From: Sphingomonas hankookensis
GTDB lineage: Bacteria; Pseudomonadota; Alphaproteobacteria; Sphingomonadales; Sphingomonadaceae
Direction: 5' to 3'
DNA length: 64,000 bases
Assembly (NCBI RefSeq): GCF_028551275.1
Contig: NZ_CP117025.1
Location: 3,154,001-3,218,000 of the forward strand
Shown here: piece by piece, positions 26,728-37,408 of the stretch
Layout of the letters: the number at the start of each line of letters is the position of its first letter
Position numbering within the stretch: position 1 is the stretch's first letter
The notes under the pieces: model-generated
Databases searched by the model: none
The model's input: only the letters and a program-made list of their open reading frames with translations
What the model was told of the DNA's origin: nothing
Position numbers and translations under genes: made by a program

Positions 26728-27189
26728 ATGCGCCGTCCGCTGACCCCCGCCGAGACCGAGCTAGCCCGCACGATGTTCGGCGACACGATCGATTATCAGC
26801 AGGCGCGAGTGGCGAATGCGAAATGGGCGTTCTTTCAGCCCAGACAGGTCGCGATGGCGCCGACCGGCTGCATCCATTTCCACCCACGGGGCACGTTGTA
26901 CCGCGACGACTTCGCCGCTGCCGGGCGCGATCTGGCCGCGCTGTTCCTGCACGAGATGATGCACATCCACCAGACGCAACATCGCGGGCGCTACTGGCTG
27001 CCTCTCATGCGACATCCCTTCTGCACCTATCGCTACACCGTCGTGCCGGGAAAACCGTTCGAAGCGTATGGCATCGAACAGCAGGCGGAAATCGTCCGCC
27101 ACGCCTTTCTGTTGCGACAGGGCGTGGCAATGAAGGACAAGCCGCCACTGGAAGTGTACGAAGCGCTGCTACCGTTCGGGCGGGGGTAA
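26728..27189 (+). CDS. HExxH zincin-like protein (vgr-related type)
   Basis: A 153-residue protein without signal peptide. HEMMHIHQTQHRGRYW (about 75-90) contains an HExxH zinc motif with a further His nearby, followed by GIEQQAEIVRHAF. Similar proteins in sphingomonads are labelled vgr related protein, a name I recall but cannot check. A metal-dependent peptidase fold is plausible; catalysis is unproven. Neighbours give no hint of a secretion system. Confidence 0.7.
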   Translation: MRRPLTPAETELARTMFGDTIDYQQARVANAKWAFFQPRQVAMAPTGCIHFHPRGTLYRDDFAAAGRDLAALFLHEMMHIHQTQHRGRYWLPLMRHPFCTYRYTVVPGKPFEAYGIEQQAEIVRHAFLLRQGVAMKDKPPLEVYEALLPFGRG

Positions 27190-27193
27190 GGCG

Positions 27194-27997
27194 TCAGGAC
27201 TTGAAACGGATGACGCGCGACGACAGCGTTTCGACCGGATGCCCGTTCGCGTCGCGTGCCGGCGTGTAGCGCGCGCGTCGCGCCAGCGCTTCGCACGGGA
27301 TCGCATCGAACGTTGCATTGCCGGACGAGCGGACGACACGACAATTGCGAATGCCCCCCTCCTTCGTGATGATCCAGGCGACGGTAACGTTCGCGTTCGC
27401 GCCCAGCAGCTGACGCGGAAAATCGCTGTTTGACAGCCACATCGACGGATCGCGCTGGGCCCGTGCCGGCAGCACCGGCGCAGTATCGACCGCGCCGACG
27501 TCGAAACCCCAACTCTGCATCAGATCGGTTTCGCACTTGCGTAGCGCGGTCAATGCGGCACGCGACAGCGAAAGGTTCACGCGAAACGGCTTCCCACCTG
27601 ATAAGGCGAAGCCCACCGGCTCCGTTCCTGCAAAGTCGGTGACGGTATCGCGCGGCAGATCGAAGGTGATCCCCATGTTTCGCCCCTTCGGCAAGGACGT
27701 ACGCTGTCCGTCACCATCGAACACGCCCTTCCCCGCGCGACCATCGATCTGAACCTTGACCCGCGGCGAATATCCCAACTGTTTTCGATCACCGACCAGC
27801 ACCGTCTGTACACGGTCGTTGAACGGCGTAGGCCGGAACAACACGCTGACGCGGTTGCCCGCATCGCCATAATCGCGACTGAGGACACACATATCCTCGG
27901 CATAGTTGACGCTCCATGCCGATGCCGGCTTGAGCGGCGGCACATCCGCCGCACCGCCCTGCCCCGCCAGTATCGCCGCCAGCATGATCGCCTTCAT
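27194..27997 (-). CDS. Periplasmic protein with TonB-like C-terminal domain
   Basis: A 267-residue protein from ATG 27997 (MKAIMLAAILAGQGGAADV, signal peptide). The N-terminal two thirds is an unrecognised domain. The last ~70 residues (ANVTVAWIITKEGGIRNCRVVRSSGNATFDAIPCEALARRARYTPARDANGHPV) look like the TonB C-terminal fold with a Cys pair. It lacks the membrane anchor and Pro-rich region of true TonB. Such stand-alone domains are frequent in sphingomonads, function unknown. A 10-base tandem repeat precedes the start. Confidence 0.75.
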   Translation of the reverse strand: MKAIMLAAILAGQGGAADVPPLKPASAWSVNYAEDMCVLSRDYGDAGNRVSVLFRPTPFNDRVQTVLVGDRKQLGYSPRVKVQIDGRAGKGVFDGDGQRTSLPKGRNMGITFDLPRDTVTDFAGTEPVGFALSGGKPFRVNLSLSRAALTALRKCETDLMQSWGFDVGAVDTAPVLPARAQRDPSMWLSNSDFPRQLLGANANVTVAWIITKEGGIRNCRVVRSSGNATFDAIPCEALARRARYTPARDANGHPVETLSSRVIRFKS

Positions 27998-27998
27998 C

Positions 27999-28028
27999 GC
28001 ATTGCCCCGCATTGCCCCGCATTGCCCC
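27999..28028. repeat. Three tandem copies of a 10-base unit in a 5' leader
   Basis: The unit GCATTGCCCC is repeated three times directly upstream of the TonB-domain gene. On the minus strand each copy reads GGGGCAATGC, so the repeat holds the only G-rich ribosome-site-like sequence. Copy-number change would alter the leader length. Confidence 0.8.
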
Positions 28029-28127
28029 TGCCTGCACGGTGCCATGGGCATTGCCCGCTCGCAACTATCGGAACCCTCTGGCCGGCAAGCTGTTGGCATC
28101 GCGCAACGATTTTGAAAGCCTGCCCCC

Positions 28128-28934
28128 ATGTCGACGCGCAAAGGCGCCACCCTGCTCGCCCGCCTCGGATTCGCGGCGCGCGGTATCGTCTATTGCATCG
28201 TCGGCTGGTTCGCGATCGACGCCGCGCTGCGCGGCGGCAAGGCCGGCGACAATCAGGGTGCCATCGCCAGCCTGGCCGACGAACCGTTTGGCGAATGGCT
28301 GCTGGCGGCGATGGCGGCGGGGCTGGCCGGCTATGCGCTGTGGCGGCTGACCGAGGCGCTGTTCGATCCCGAAGCGCAGGACAATGACGCCAAGGGCGCA
28401 TTCCGTCGCGCCGGCCATGCGGTCAGCGGGATCGCCCATGTCGTGCTGGCATGGACCGCCGCGCGCCTCTCCCTGCACAGCGCGCGGGCGACCGGCCGTG
28501 TCGGCGGCGAGGAGAGCGCCCATGACTGGACGGCATGGATGCTCGATCAGCCGGGCGGACGGTTGCTGGTGGCACTGGTCGCCATCGGCCTGCTGGCGGC
28601 GGCGGTCCAGCAGGCGAAAAAGGCATGGACCGGCGAGTTCGCCCGCACCCTGTCGGGTGGAACGCCGGTGCCCGACTATGTCTGTACCATGGGTCGCATC
28701 GGCTATGGCGCGCGGGCAGCGGTGTTCGCGGCGATCGCGTTCCTGTTCGTCGCCGCGGCATGGGCGGCGGATGCCGACGAAGCCGGCGGCATGGCGAGCG
28801 GCATGGCACTCATGCAGCGGCAGGCGGGCGGACAGTTGTTGCTCAGCGCGATCGGCATCGGCTTCATCGCGTTCGGGGCGTTCAGCTTCGTCGAGGCGCG
28901 CTGGCGCCGGTTGCAGGTGCGGTTGCCGGCATGA
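28128..28934 (+). CDS. DUF1206 six-helix membrane protein
   Basis: A 268-residue inner-membrane protein with three repeats of a two-helix unit, the DUF1206 pattern: each begins with a RxGFAARGIVYCIVGW-like stretch (near 12, 93 and 190), e.g. IGYGARAAVFAAIAFLF. Function unknown. First gene of a chain joined by 4-base overlaps that includes uvrA. Confidence 0.9.
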   Translation: MSTRKGATLLARLGFAARGIVYCIVGWFAIDAALRGGKAGDNQGAIASLADEPFGEWLLAAMAAGLAGYALWRLTEALFDPEAQDNDAKGAFRRAGHAVSGIAHVVLAWTAARLSLHSARATGRVGGEESAHDWTAWMLDQPGGRLLVALVAIGLLAAAVQQAKKAWTGEFARTLSGGTPVPDYVCTMGRIGYGARAAVFAAIAFLFVAAAWAADADEAGGMASGMALMQRQAGGQLLLSAIGIGFIAFGAFSFVEARWRRLQVRLPA

Positions 28935-29298
28935 CCGGGCGTGAGGTGCTGGAGGCGCGCTGGCTCGACCTGACCCGGCGCGAGCTGCCGGCGGTGGCGC
29001 GGGAGCGCGGATGGCCGGTGGTGGCCGACCATTGTTTCCAGCGCATCCTGCTCGACAATGCATTCGGCGGGCAATGGTATGATCATGTCGCCGGACGTCC
29101 GGCTTATGCCCATGCCGATCCGGCCGCCCTCGCGCAGGCGGTGGCGTTGGGAGAACAGGCGCTGACGGGCGATGCCGATCTGCCCGACCTCAACCGACGC
29201 TCGCTGGAATGGCGCGGCAAGGCCCCCTCGAAACCGGGACGAGGCACCCCCATCTCTCGCCCTAGCCAATCCAAAAGAACGAAGATAGAACGGACCGC

Positions 29299-29302
<4 letters not shown>
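28931..29302 (+). CDS. Conserved-looking hypothetical gene upstream of uvrA
   Basis: A 123-residue soluble protein overlapping the DUF1206 gene and uvrA by 4 bases each (ATGA). The core (residues 1-75) is well composed: [40 protein letters not shown], then [24 protein letters not shown]. The tail is basic and Ser/Thr-rich. I do not recognise the family. Tight packing in the uvrA chain supports a real gene. Confidence 0.72.
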
Positions 29303-32255
<2,953 letters not shown>

Positions 32256-32259
<4 letters not shown>

Positions 32260-32804
32260 GTCTCTGGCGGGCGCCGTTCGAAGCTGCGTTGCGGATGTTC
32301 GCGACGGTCAGCGAGGCGTTGCGCGCGGCCGGTCAGCCCCGCCCGATCCTAGTCGGCGGGGCGGCTGTCGAATATTGGTCGGGCAGCGCCGTTTCCACCG
32401 GCGACTTCGATCTGTGCTCGCCTGTGCAGGAGGAGGTGGAAGCGGTTTTGCGGGAGCATGGCTTCATTCGTCCAAGCGGGCCCGGCAACGCGACGCGGGG
32501 TTGGATCCATCCCGAACTGGCGCTCGGGTTCGAGGTCGTGGGCCGCGTCCCACTTGACGGGCTGGTTCCGCGCGAACGGATCATGCTGATCGACGATTTC
32601 GCGCCCGGTTCCGCCTTTGCCATTCTCGGCGTGGAAGACCTGATCGCGGACCGGATGGGGCAATATGCTTCCGGCACCGCACCGGATCGGATCGAACAGG
32701 CTCGGTTATTGTACCGGCTTCATTCTTCTCTCGATCGCGCCTATCTTGAACAGCGGATACGGCAGGAAAGTGCAGGTGATCATGGCGTCGACGATCTCGA
32801 CTGA
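32256..32804 (+). CDS. Nucleotidyltransferase-fold-like protein after uvrA
   Basis: A 182-residue protein starting at GTG 32256, overlapping the uvrA stop by 4 bases (GTGA). [14 protein letters not shown], then [10 protein letters not shown], resembles the GG...DxD core of the nucleotidyltransferase superfamily (AbiEii/MNT-like). A third acid may be in IDDFAPG or VEDLIADRM. Whether it is active is unclear. Proteins of this fold include toxins and tRNA-modifying enzymes, but no partner antitoxin is evident beyond the small gene that overlaps its end. Confidence 0.7.
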
Positions 32805-32976
32805 AGCGGAGGACTGGCCGGGCCCCCGGCTGCGCCATGTCGACATCGCGCAGCGGCTGGCCGAGCGCCGCGCGGCACTTGGCAACCCGGAGCTGCCGCG
32901 CAACGCCGGCAGCAATCGGACCGACAGCAAACGCGCGCTGCTCGCCGCGATCGAGGCGGCCGGCGGCCGCTGGTAG
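32782..32976 (+). CDS. Small basic 64-aa protein, unknown
   Basis: A 64-residue protein starting inside the end of the nucleotidyltransferase-like gene (23-base overlap, GCAGGTGATC before ATG). Sequence DIAQRLAERRAALGNPELPRNAGSNRTDSKRAL has strong charge and coding-like composition, ending AGGRW. No domain recognised. It closes the uvrA chain; a terminator hairpin follows at once. Confidence 0.6.
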   Translation: MASTISTEAEDWPGPRLRHVDIAQRLAERRAALGNPELPRNAGSNRTDSKRALLAAIEAAGGRW

Positions 32977-32979
32977 CAC

Positions 32980-32999
32980 CGGCGGCGAAACCGCCGTTT
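32980..32999 (+). terminator. Terminator after the uvrA gene chain
   Basis: Stem CGGCGG (32980-32985) and CCGCCG (32991-32996) with loop CGAAA, followed by TTTCCC, three bases after the 64-aa gene stop. A TATAAT follows at 33004-33009, a candidate -10 box for the lipoprotein gene. Confidence 0.65.
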
Positions 33000-33073
33000 C
33001 CCGTATAATTTCGGAACCTCCGTCGCGCCCCGGCATTCGGGCTTGATCGATATCAAGCGAAGGATCCGTCGAC

Positions 33074-33484
33074 ACGCGTGCGCTCACCCTCGGCCTCGTC
33101 GCCGCCGCTACCCTGGTTACCGGATGCACCGATTACGGCATGGGCGGTCCGCGCTATGCCGATGCCGGCTATGGCCGCTACGACTGGGATCGCCCCGACC
33201 CCTCGTACAATGGCTATGACGCCGCACGCTATTACCGCGACGACCGCCGCTATCGCGAACGCCGCCTGTCGCGGAACGACCGGGTCTATGTCGGGCAGGA
33301 CGGCCGCTATTATTGCCGCCGCAACGACGGCACGACCGGTCTGATCGTCGGCGGCATCGCCGGTGGCGTGCTTGGCACCGCGCTGCGGCCGGGCGGTTCG
33401 GGCCTGCTGGGTGCGCTGCTGGGCGGTGCCGCCGGCGCAGCCGGTGGCCAAGCGATCGACCGCAACAACGTCCGCTGCCGCTGA
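33074..33484 (+). CDS. Glycine-zipper lipoprotein with apparent ACG start
   Basis: A 136-residue frame reads TRALTLGLVAAATLVTGC, a complete lipoprotein signal with Cys18, followed by a Tyr/Asp/Arg-rich segment (YGRYDWDRPDPSYNGYDAARYY) and a Gly-rich two-helix zipper (GLIVGGIAGGVLG, GLLGALLGGAAGAAGG) typical of small outer-membrane lipoproteins. No ATG, GTG or TTG lies in frame before the signal. ACG at 33074 occupies the start position, 9 bases after GAAGGA. The first usual start, ATG 33140, would delete the whole signal. Confidence 0.72.
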   Translation, partial: TRALTLGLVAAATLVTGCTDYGMGGPRYADAGYGRYDWDRPDPSYNGYDAARYYRDDRRYRERRLSRNDRVYVGQDGRYYCRRNDGTTGLIVGGIAGGVLGTALRPGGSGLLGALLGGAAGAAGGQAIDRNNVRCR

Positions 33485-33510
33485 CCCGACCGGCGACGTT
33501 TCGAACGACA

Positions 33511-33541
33511 TCGGCCCGCCCCTTGCACGGGAGCGGGCCGA
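33511..33541 (+). terminator. Hairpin after the lipoprotein gene
   Basis: Stem TCGGCCCGC (33511-33519) and GCGGGCCGA (33533-33541), 9 bp, 13-base loop, no T-run. It begins 26 bases after the stop. Confidence 0.5.
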
Positions 33542-33671
33542 TACCCATATCCGCTTCGCTACAGTCGCAAATCGATGGTGTCCTGCTTTGCGGCAAGTTC
33601 CTTCTTTCCCTGCTGCCTAAGGCACGGGGGTCGGGTGTTTCCGGCGCCCGCAACCTCCGGAAGGAACCTTC

Positions 33672-33884
33672 ATGGCCAATCTCGGCACCGTAAAATTCTT
33701 CAACATCGACAAGGGCTATGGCTTCATCGCCCCCGACAATGGCGGCACCGACGCCTTCGTCCATATTTCGGCGGTCGAGCGCGCCGGCATGGTCACGCTG
33801 AACCAGAACCAGCGCGTGGGCTATGAGCTGGAAGAAGACCGGCGCGGCCGGGTGAGCGCGGTCAACCTGACCGCCGCAGACTGA
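33672..33884 (+). CDS. CspA-family cold-shock protein
   Basis: A 70-residue single OB-fold RNA chaperone. RNP1 is KGYGFIAPD and RNP2 is AFVHISAV. GAAGGAACCTTC precedes the ATG. The 130-base untranslated leader after the preceding hairpin is long, as is common for csp genes. A very strong terminator follows 7 bases after the stop. Confidence 0.97.
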   Translation: MANLGTVKFFNIDKGYGFIAPDNGGTDAFVHISAVERAGMVTLNQNQRVGYELEEDRRGRVSAVNLTAAD

Positions 33885-33891
33885 TTTTCGT

Positions 33892-33925
33892 GGGGCGGGC
33901 GGAGCGATCTCCGCCCGCCCCTTTT
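33892..33925 (+). terminator. Strong rho-independent terminator of csp gene
   Basis: Perfect 13-bp GC stem (GGGGCGGGCGGAG at 33892-33904 and its complement at 33909-33921), CGAT loop, then TTTT. This is the clearest intrinsic terminator of the window. Confidence 0.9.
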
Positions 33926-33940
33926 GCTTGGAGGATATTC

Positions 33941-34144
33941 TTGGCCGACACCGCCGAAGCCTATCGTGCCCGCGCCGCCGTGGAGCGCGCCAATGCTGAA
34001 GCCGCGACGCTGGACAATGTCCGCGAACGCTGCCGCCGTGCCGAACAGGCATGGACCGAAATGGCCGACCGCGCCGAGCGCACGACCGAACAGCGGCTGA
34101 TCCGCGAAGCGGCGACCGTCCGCCGGAGCGAAACCATCGGTTGA
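33941..34144 (+). CDS. Small charged helical protein, TTG start
   Basis: A 67-residue protein rich in Ala, Arg and Glu, predicted to be one long helix (ADTAEAYRARAAVERANAEAA, then NVRERCRRAEQAWTEMADRAERT). TTG 33941 is preferred because TTGGAGGATATTC gives a strong ribosome site 6 bases before it; the upstream ATG-like start would lie inside the csp terminator. Similar short proteins occur widely in sphingomonads. Function unknown. Confidence 0.7.
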   Translation: MADTAEAYRARAAVERANAEAATLDNVRERCRRAEQAWTEMADRAERTTEQRLIREAATVRRSETIG

Positions 34145-34149
34145 ACCTG

Positions 34150-34182
34150 TCGCTGTGCCGGTCGTTGGACCGGTGAACAGCG
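34150..34182 (+). terminator. Hairpin between two small genes
   Basis: CGCTGT-GCCGGTC pairs with GACCGG-TGA-ACAGCG around a GTTG loop. It may terminate or stabilise the transcript of the 67-aa gene. No T-run follows. Confidence 0.4.
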
Positions 34183-34194
34183 AAGGGATCGACC

Positions 34195-34521
34195 ATGGCC
34201 AACCATAAGAAACACAAGCCGAAATCGCGCACCGCAGGCGTTTCGACGCTGCGTACTGTCGCGTTGGCCGCCACCGGCATTGCCGTCGGCCTGTTCGGCG
34301 TGCTGCTGGCTCGGCGCAAACCGACCGAAGGCCATGCCGCGCCCGATCTGGCGCTGGACAAGGATCGTCCCGGCCCGACCGACCGCGCGCCTGAAGCCTT
34401 CCGTCCCGATCCGACCGCACCGGTTTCCGCTGCCGATCGCGAGGCACTGCGCCCGGCGACCGGCCCGGTGCCGACGATGGTCGAGCCGCGCGGCAGCATG
34501 GCGTCGCAGACCGGCGCCTGA
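34195..34521 (+). CDS. Small single-pass membrane protein, unknown
   Basis: A 108-residue protein: a basic N-terminus (NHKKHKPKSR), one membrane helix (about 18-38: LRTVALAATGIAVGLFGVLLA) ending in RRK, and a Pro/Asp/Ala-rich disordered tail. AAGGGATCGACC precedes the ATG. No family recognised. Confidence 0.72.
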   Translation: MANHKKHKPKSRTAGVSTLRTVALAATGIAVGLFGVLLARRKPTEGHAAPDLALDKDRPGPTDRAPEAFRPDPTAPVSAADREALRPATGPVPTMVEPRGSMASQTGA

Positions 34522-34528
34522 CCCAGCC

Positions 34529-34559
34529 GGGCGGCGGATCGATCCGCGATCAGCCGCCC
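34529..34559. terminator. Hairpin between converging genes
   Basis: Arms GGGCGGC (34529-34535) and GCCGCCC (34553-34559), with a nested GCGGATCGATCCGC palindrome inside. It overlaps the last codons of the TonB-dependent receptor gene and could serve both directions. Confidence 0.5.
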
Positions 34560-36580
34560 AGCCGTACCCCCAGCCATAAGGTACGGGGCGCGGCCCGTTC
34601 GACGACACCGTCCCCACCGATCGCAGTCTCGATCCGCGTGTCGGTCACATTCTCCGCCCGTGCCTCGAACGCCAGCCAGCGAGTCGCCGGCAGCGTGGCG
34701 AAAAGATCGAGCGTCGTTGCAGCCGACAGGCGACGCAGATTCGCGTCATCCTCATATTGCCCGGCGACATGGCGCAGCGTTGCGGACGCCTGCCACCGGT
34801 CGCGGCGCCAGCCGAGCGTCGCCGATCCGCTATGCGCCGGCGTCTGGGCCGGGCGCAGGCCATCCAGCGCACCCATGTCGCAGACCCGTGCATCGGTATA
34901 GGCGTAGGACAGCCGCCCTTCGATCGGTCCGACCCGCCCCGATGCATCCAGTTCAATCCCTTTCACCCGCACATGATCGAGATTCGCGCGGCGCCGGAAC
35001 ACGCCGGCCGCCGACACGAAGCCGACGCCGGGGAAGGTGCCGGGGCCGTTCGCGACCGTCACATTGGCGATGGCATCGCGCAGATCGTTGGCGAAGGCGG
35101 TCGCGGCGAAGCGGACGCCGGCTGCCGGCCGCAATTCCACGCCGGCCTCCGCGCCCCATAGCGTTTCGGGGGCAAGCGCGGCATTGGCAGCGGTCGCATC
35201 CGCGCCGACCCGAAACGGGCGATAGAGTTCGTTGAGCGTCGGCAACCGCCAGCCGCGATAGCCGGCCAGTCGCAGCGTCAGCGGATCGGCCGGCGTCCAG
35301 GCGACGCCCGCGCGTCCGGTCGGCTCCCATCCCTGCCGATCGACGAAGCGCTGATCGGTCAGCGTCGCACCGGTCAGGGCGGCTTCCTGCAACCGGCCAT
35401 CGCCGATCGCCCAGCGGTCGATCCGGCCACCGGCGCTGAACACGAGATCGCCGCTAGTGACGCTGGCATCGGCGAACAGGCCGGCCGTGGTGTTGCGCCC
35501 GCCGGCGACCCGCCGCCGGGTCGGGTTGCCTGCGACATAGGTGTAACGTTCCTGCGTCTCGCCGGTCACCACGCGCAGGTCGCCACCCAGGCGGAGCGAC
35601 ACCCCGCCCCATTCGGGCGCGATCTCCGCTCGGCCGCCGATGCCAGTCGCAGGGACATTATACTGGTCGAGTGTCAGCGCGGTCGACGCCCGCCCCGCCC
35701 CGACGCTGGCGAAACGGCTGGCGAAGGCGCGGGTCTGGAGATAACCGAGCAGCGACCAGCCGAGCGGCCCGCGCCCGACTAAGCGGAGGCTGGCATCCGC
35801 CCCTTCGCTGCGATTGTCGGTGAAGTCGAGACCCCGGTCGCGGCTGTCGGTGAAGGCCGACACATTGGCCTGCAATTCGGTCATGGGTGCGATCTGCACC
35901 ACGGCGCGGGCGGCGGCGCTGGCCTGTTCGAACGGTGCGGCACGGTCGGCCGTACCGCGATCCTCGCGCACGATGGGCACGAAGCCGTCGCCACGCGCAT
36001 AGGCGCCGGACAGGGTGGCGAACCCGCCGCTGCGCACCAATGCCGCCGATCCGCGCGCATCGATCGACGCACGGCTGCCCCCGGCGATCGATGCCGCAAA
36101 CGGGCTCAGATCACCTGGCCCTGCGCTGTCGAGTTCGATCGTACCCGCCAGCGCTCCCGGACCGGCAACGCCGCTACCCCCGCCACGCGTGACGCGTACC
36201 CGGCCCAGCCGATCGGTCGCATAGGCGGGAAAGGCGACCCAGCCGCCGAACGGGTCGGCCTGCGGCACGCCGTCGAGCAGCAGCAGCGCGCGGCTGGAGG
36301 CATTGCCGCCGAGGCCGCGGAAGGTGATCCCCTGCGACGTCGGATTGGCGCTGCGGGAATCGGAACGGCGGAATTGCTGGAGCCCGGCGACGTCGCGCAG
36401 CACATCCTCTACCCGGCCGCTCGCGGACGACAGGATGCGATCGCGCTCCAGCGTGACGATGTCATAGACCCGGTCGCCCGGCGCATCGGCAAGGCCGCGC
36501 CCGGTAACGACGATCTCCGGCGCGTCCTGCGCCGCCGCCACGCCCGGCCACGCGGCCAACACCAACCAGAAACGCTTCAC
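34550..36580 (-). CDS. TonB-dependent outer-membrane receptor at the end of the suf operon
   Basis: A 676-residue receptor from GTG 36580 (VKRFWLVLAAWPGVAAAQ, signal peptide; GGGGGAC ribosome site). The mature N-terminus DAPEIVVTGRGL looks like a TonB box. The plug domain (VEDVLRDVAGLQQFRRSDSR, QGITFRGLGGNASSRALLLLDGVPQ) is followed by a ~22-strand barrel. The gene starts 22 bases after the sufA-like gene and is probably cotranscribed with it. The size and plug resemble cobalamin or siderophore receptors; the ligand is unknown. Iron or haem import would suit the operon. Confidence 0.9.
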   Translation of the reverse strand: MKRFWLVLAAWPGVAAAQDAPEIVVTGRGLADAPGDRVYDIVTLERDRILSSASGRVEDVLRDVAGLQQFRRSDSRSANPTSQGITFRGLGGNASSRALLLLDGVPQADPFGGWVAFPAYATDRLGRVRVTRGGGSGVAGPGALAGTIELDSAGPGDLSPFAASIAGGSRASIDARGSAALVRSGGFATLSGAYARGDGFVPIVREDRGTADRAAPFEQASAAARAVVQIAPMTELQANVSAFTDSRDRGLDFTDNRSEGADASLRLVGRGPLGWSLLGYLQTRAFASRFASVGAGRASTALTLDQYNVPATGIGGRAEIAPEWGGVSLRLGGDLRVVTGETQERYTYVAGNPTRRRVAGGRNTTAGLFADASVTSGDLVFSAGGRIDRWAIGDGRLQEAALTGATLTDQRFVDRQGWEPTGRAGVAWTPADPLTLRLAGYRGWRLPTLNELYRPFRVGADATAANAALAPETLWGAEAGVELRPAAGVRFAATAFANDLRDAIANVTVANGPGTFPGVGFVSAAGVFRRRANLDHVRVKGIELDASGRVGPIEGRLSYAYTDARVCDMGALDGLRPAQTPAHSGSATLGWRRDRWQASATLRHVAGQYEDDANLRRLSAATTLDLFATLPATRWLAFEARAENVTDTRIETAIGGDGVVERAAPRTLWLGVRLGG

Positions 36581-36602
36581 GCCTGTCCCCCAACAGGGAC
36601 GA

Positions 36603-36950
36603 TCAGACCGTGAAGCTCTCCCCGCACCCGCACGCGCCCTTGGCATTCGGATTGGCGAAGACGAAGCCCGCGGTAAAATCGTCCTCGACCCAGTCCATCG
36701 TCGAACCGATGAGGTAGAGGATCGATCCGCCATCGACGAAGAAGGTGCCGCCCGGCGTCTCGATCCGTTCGTCCATCGCATTGGCGGTGGTGACGTAATC
36801 GACCGAATAGGCGAGCCCCGAACAGCCTCGGCGCGGGGTCGACAGCTTGACGCCGATTGCTTCCGGGGGCGCCTTCGCCATCAGGTCGGCGACCCGGCGT
36901 TCGGCATTGGGCGTCAGGATGATCGCGGCGGGGCGGACGCGCGTGGCCAT
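36603..36950 (-). CDS. A-type Fe-S carrier (SufA/IscA/ErpA family)
   Basis: A 115-residue HesB/IscA domain protein with the three cluster ligands Cys43 (RRGCSGLAY), Cys107 and Cys109 (GACGCGESF). It passes assembled clusters to target apoproteins. The ATG at 36950 overlaps the sufT stop by one base (TAATG), which fixes the start. As last core gene of the SUF operon it is best read as SufA. Confidence 0.92.
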   Translation of the reverse strand: MATRVRPAAIILTPNAERRVADLMAKAPPEAIGVKLSTPRRGCSGLAYSVDYVTTANAMDERIETPGGTFFVDGGSILYLIGSTMDWVEDDFTAGFVFANPNAKGACGCGESFTV

Positions 36951-37408
36951 TACAGCATTCCCAGTTCGAGCTTGGCATCGTCCGACATCTTCTGCGGGTC
37001 CCATGGCGGGTCCCAGACGAGATTGACGTCGGCGGTCGACACGCCCGGCACCGCCGACACGCGCAGTTCGACCTCGGCCGGCATTGATTCCGCGACCGGA
37101 CAATGCGGCGTGGTCAGCGTCATCGTCACCGCGACATGGCCGTTGTCCGCCACGTCGACGCCGTAGATCAGCCCTAGGTCGTAGATATTGACCGGAATTT
37201 CGGGATCGAAGATTTCCTTGAGCGCGGCGATGACGGCTTCATACACGTCGCCGCCCGGTTCGCCGGTCGATACCGGCTCGGGCTTCTTCGCCAGGAAATC
37301 GCCCAGATAGTCGCGGCGGCGTGGTTGGTCCGCGTCGGTCACGCGCGCGCGCGGCGGCGACGTCACGGCGTCGACCTCCTCGACCTGAAAGCTGCGTTCG
37401 TCGTTCAT
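36950..37408 (-). CDS. sufT: SUF system protein SufT (DUF59)
   Basis: A 152-residue protein. A disordered ~50-residue N-terminus precedes the MIP18/DUF59 domain (DVYEAVIAALKEIFDPEIPVNIYDLGLIYGVDV), including the DPEIP motif, TPHCPV with the conserved Cys, and VWDPPWDPQKMS near the end. SufT is involved in Fe-S cluster maturation or delivery. It overlaps sufS by 4 bases and the sufA-like gene by one. Confidence 0.93.
   Translation of the reverse strand: MNDERSFQVEEVDAVTSPPRARVTDADQPRRRDYLGDFLAKKPEPVSTGEPGGDVYEAVIAALKEIFDPEIPVNIYDLGLIYGVDVADNGHVAVTMTLTTPHCPVAESMPAEVELRVSAVPGVSTADVNLVWDPPWDPQKMSDDAKLELGML

Noticed and set aside
33890..33940. Upstream start for the 67-aa gene (MGRAERSPPAP)
   Set aside because: It would lie inside the csp terminator hairpin, and TTG 33941 has a much better ribosome site.
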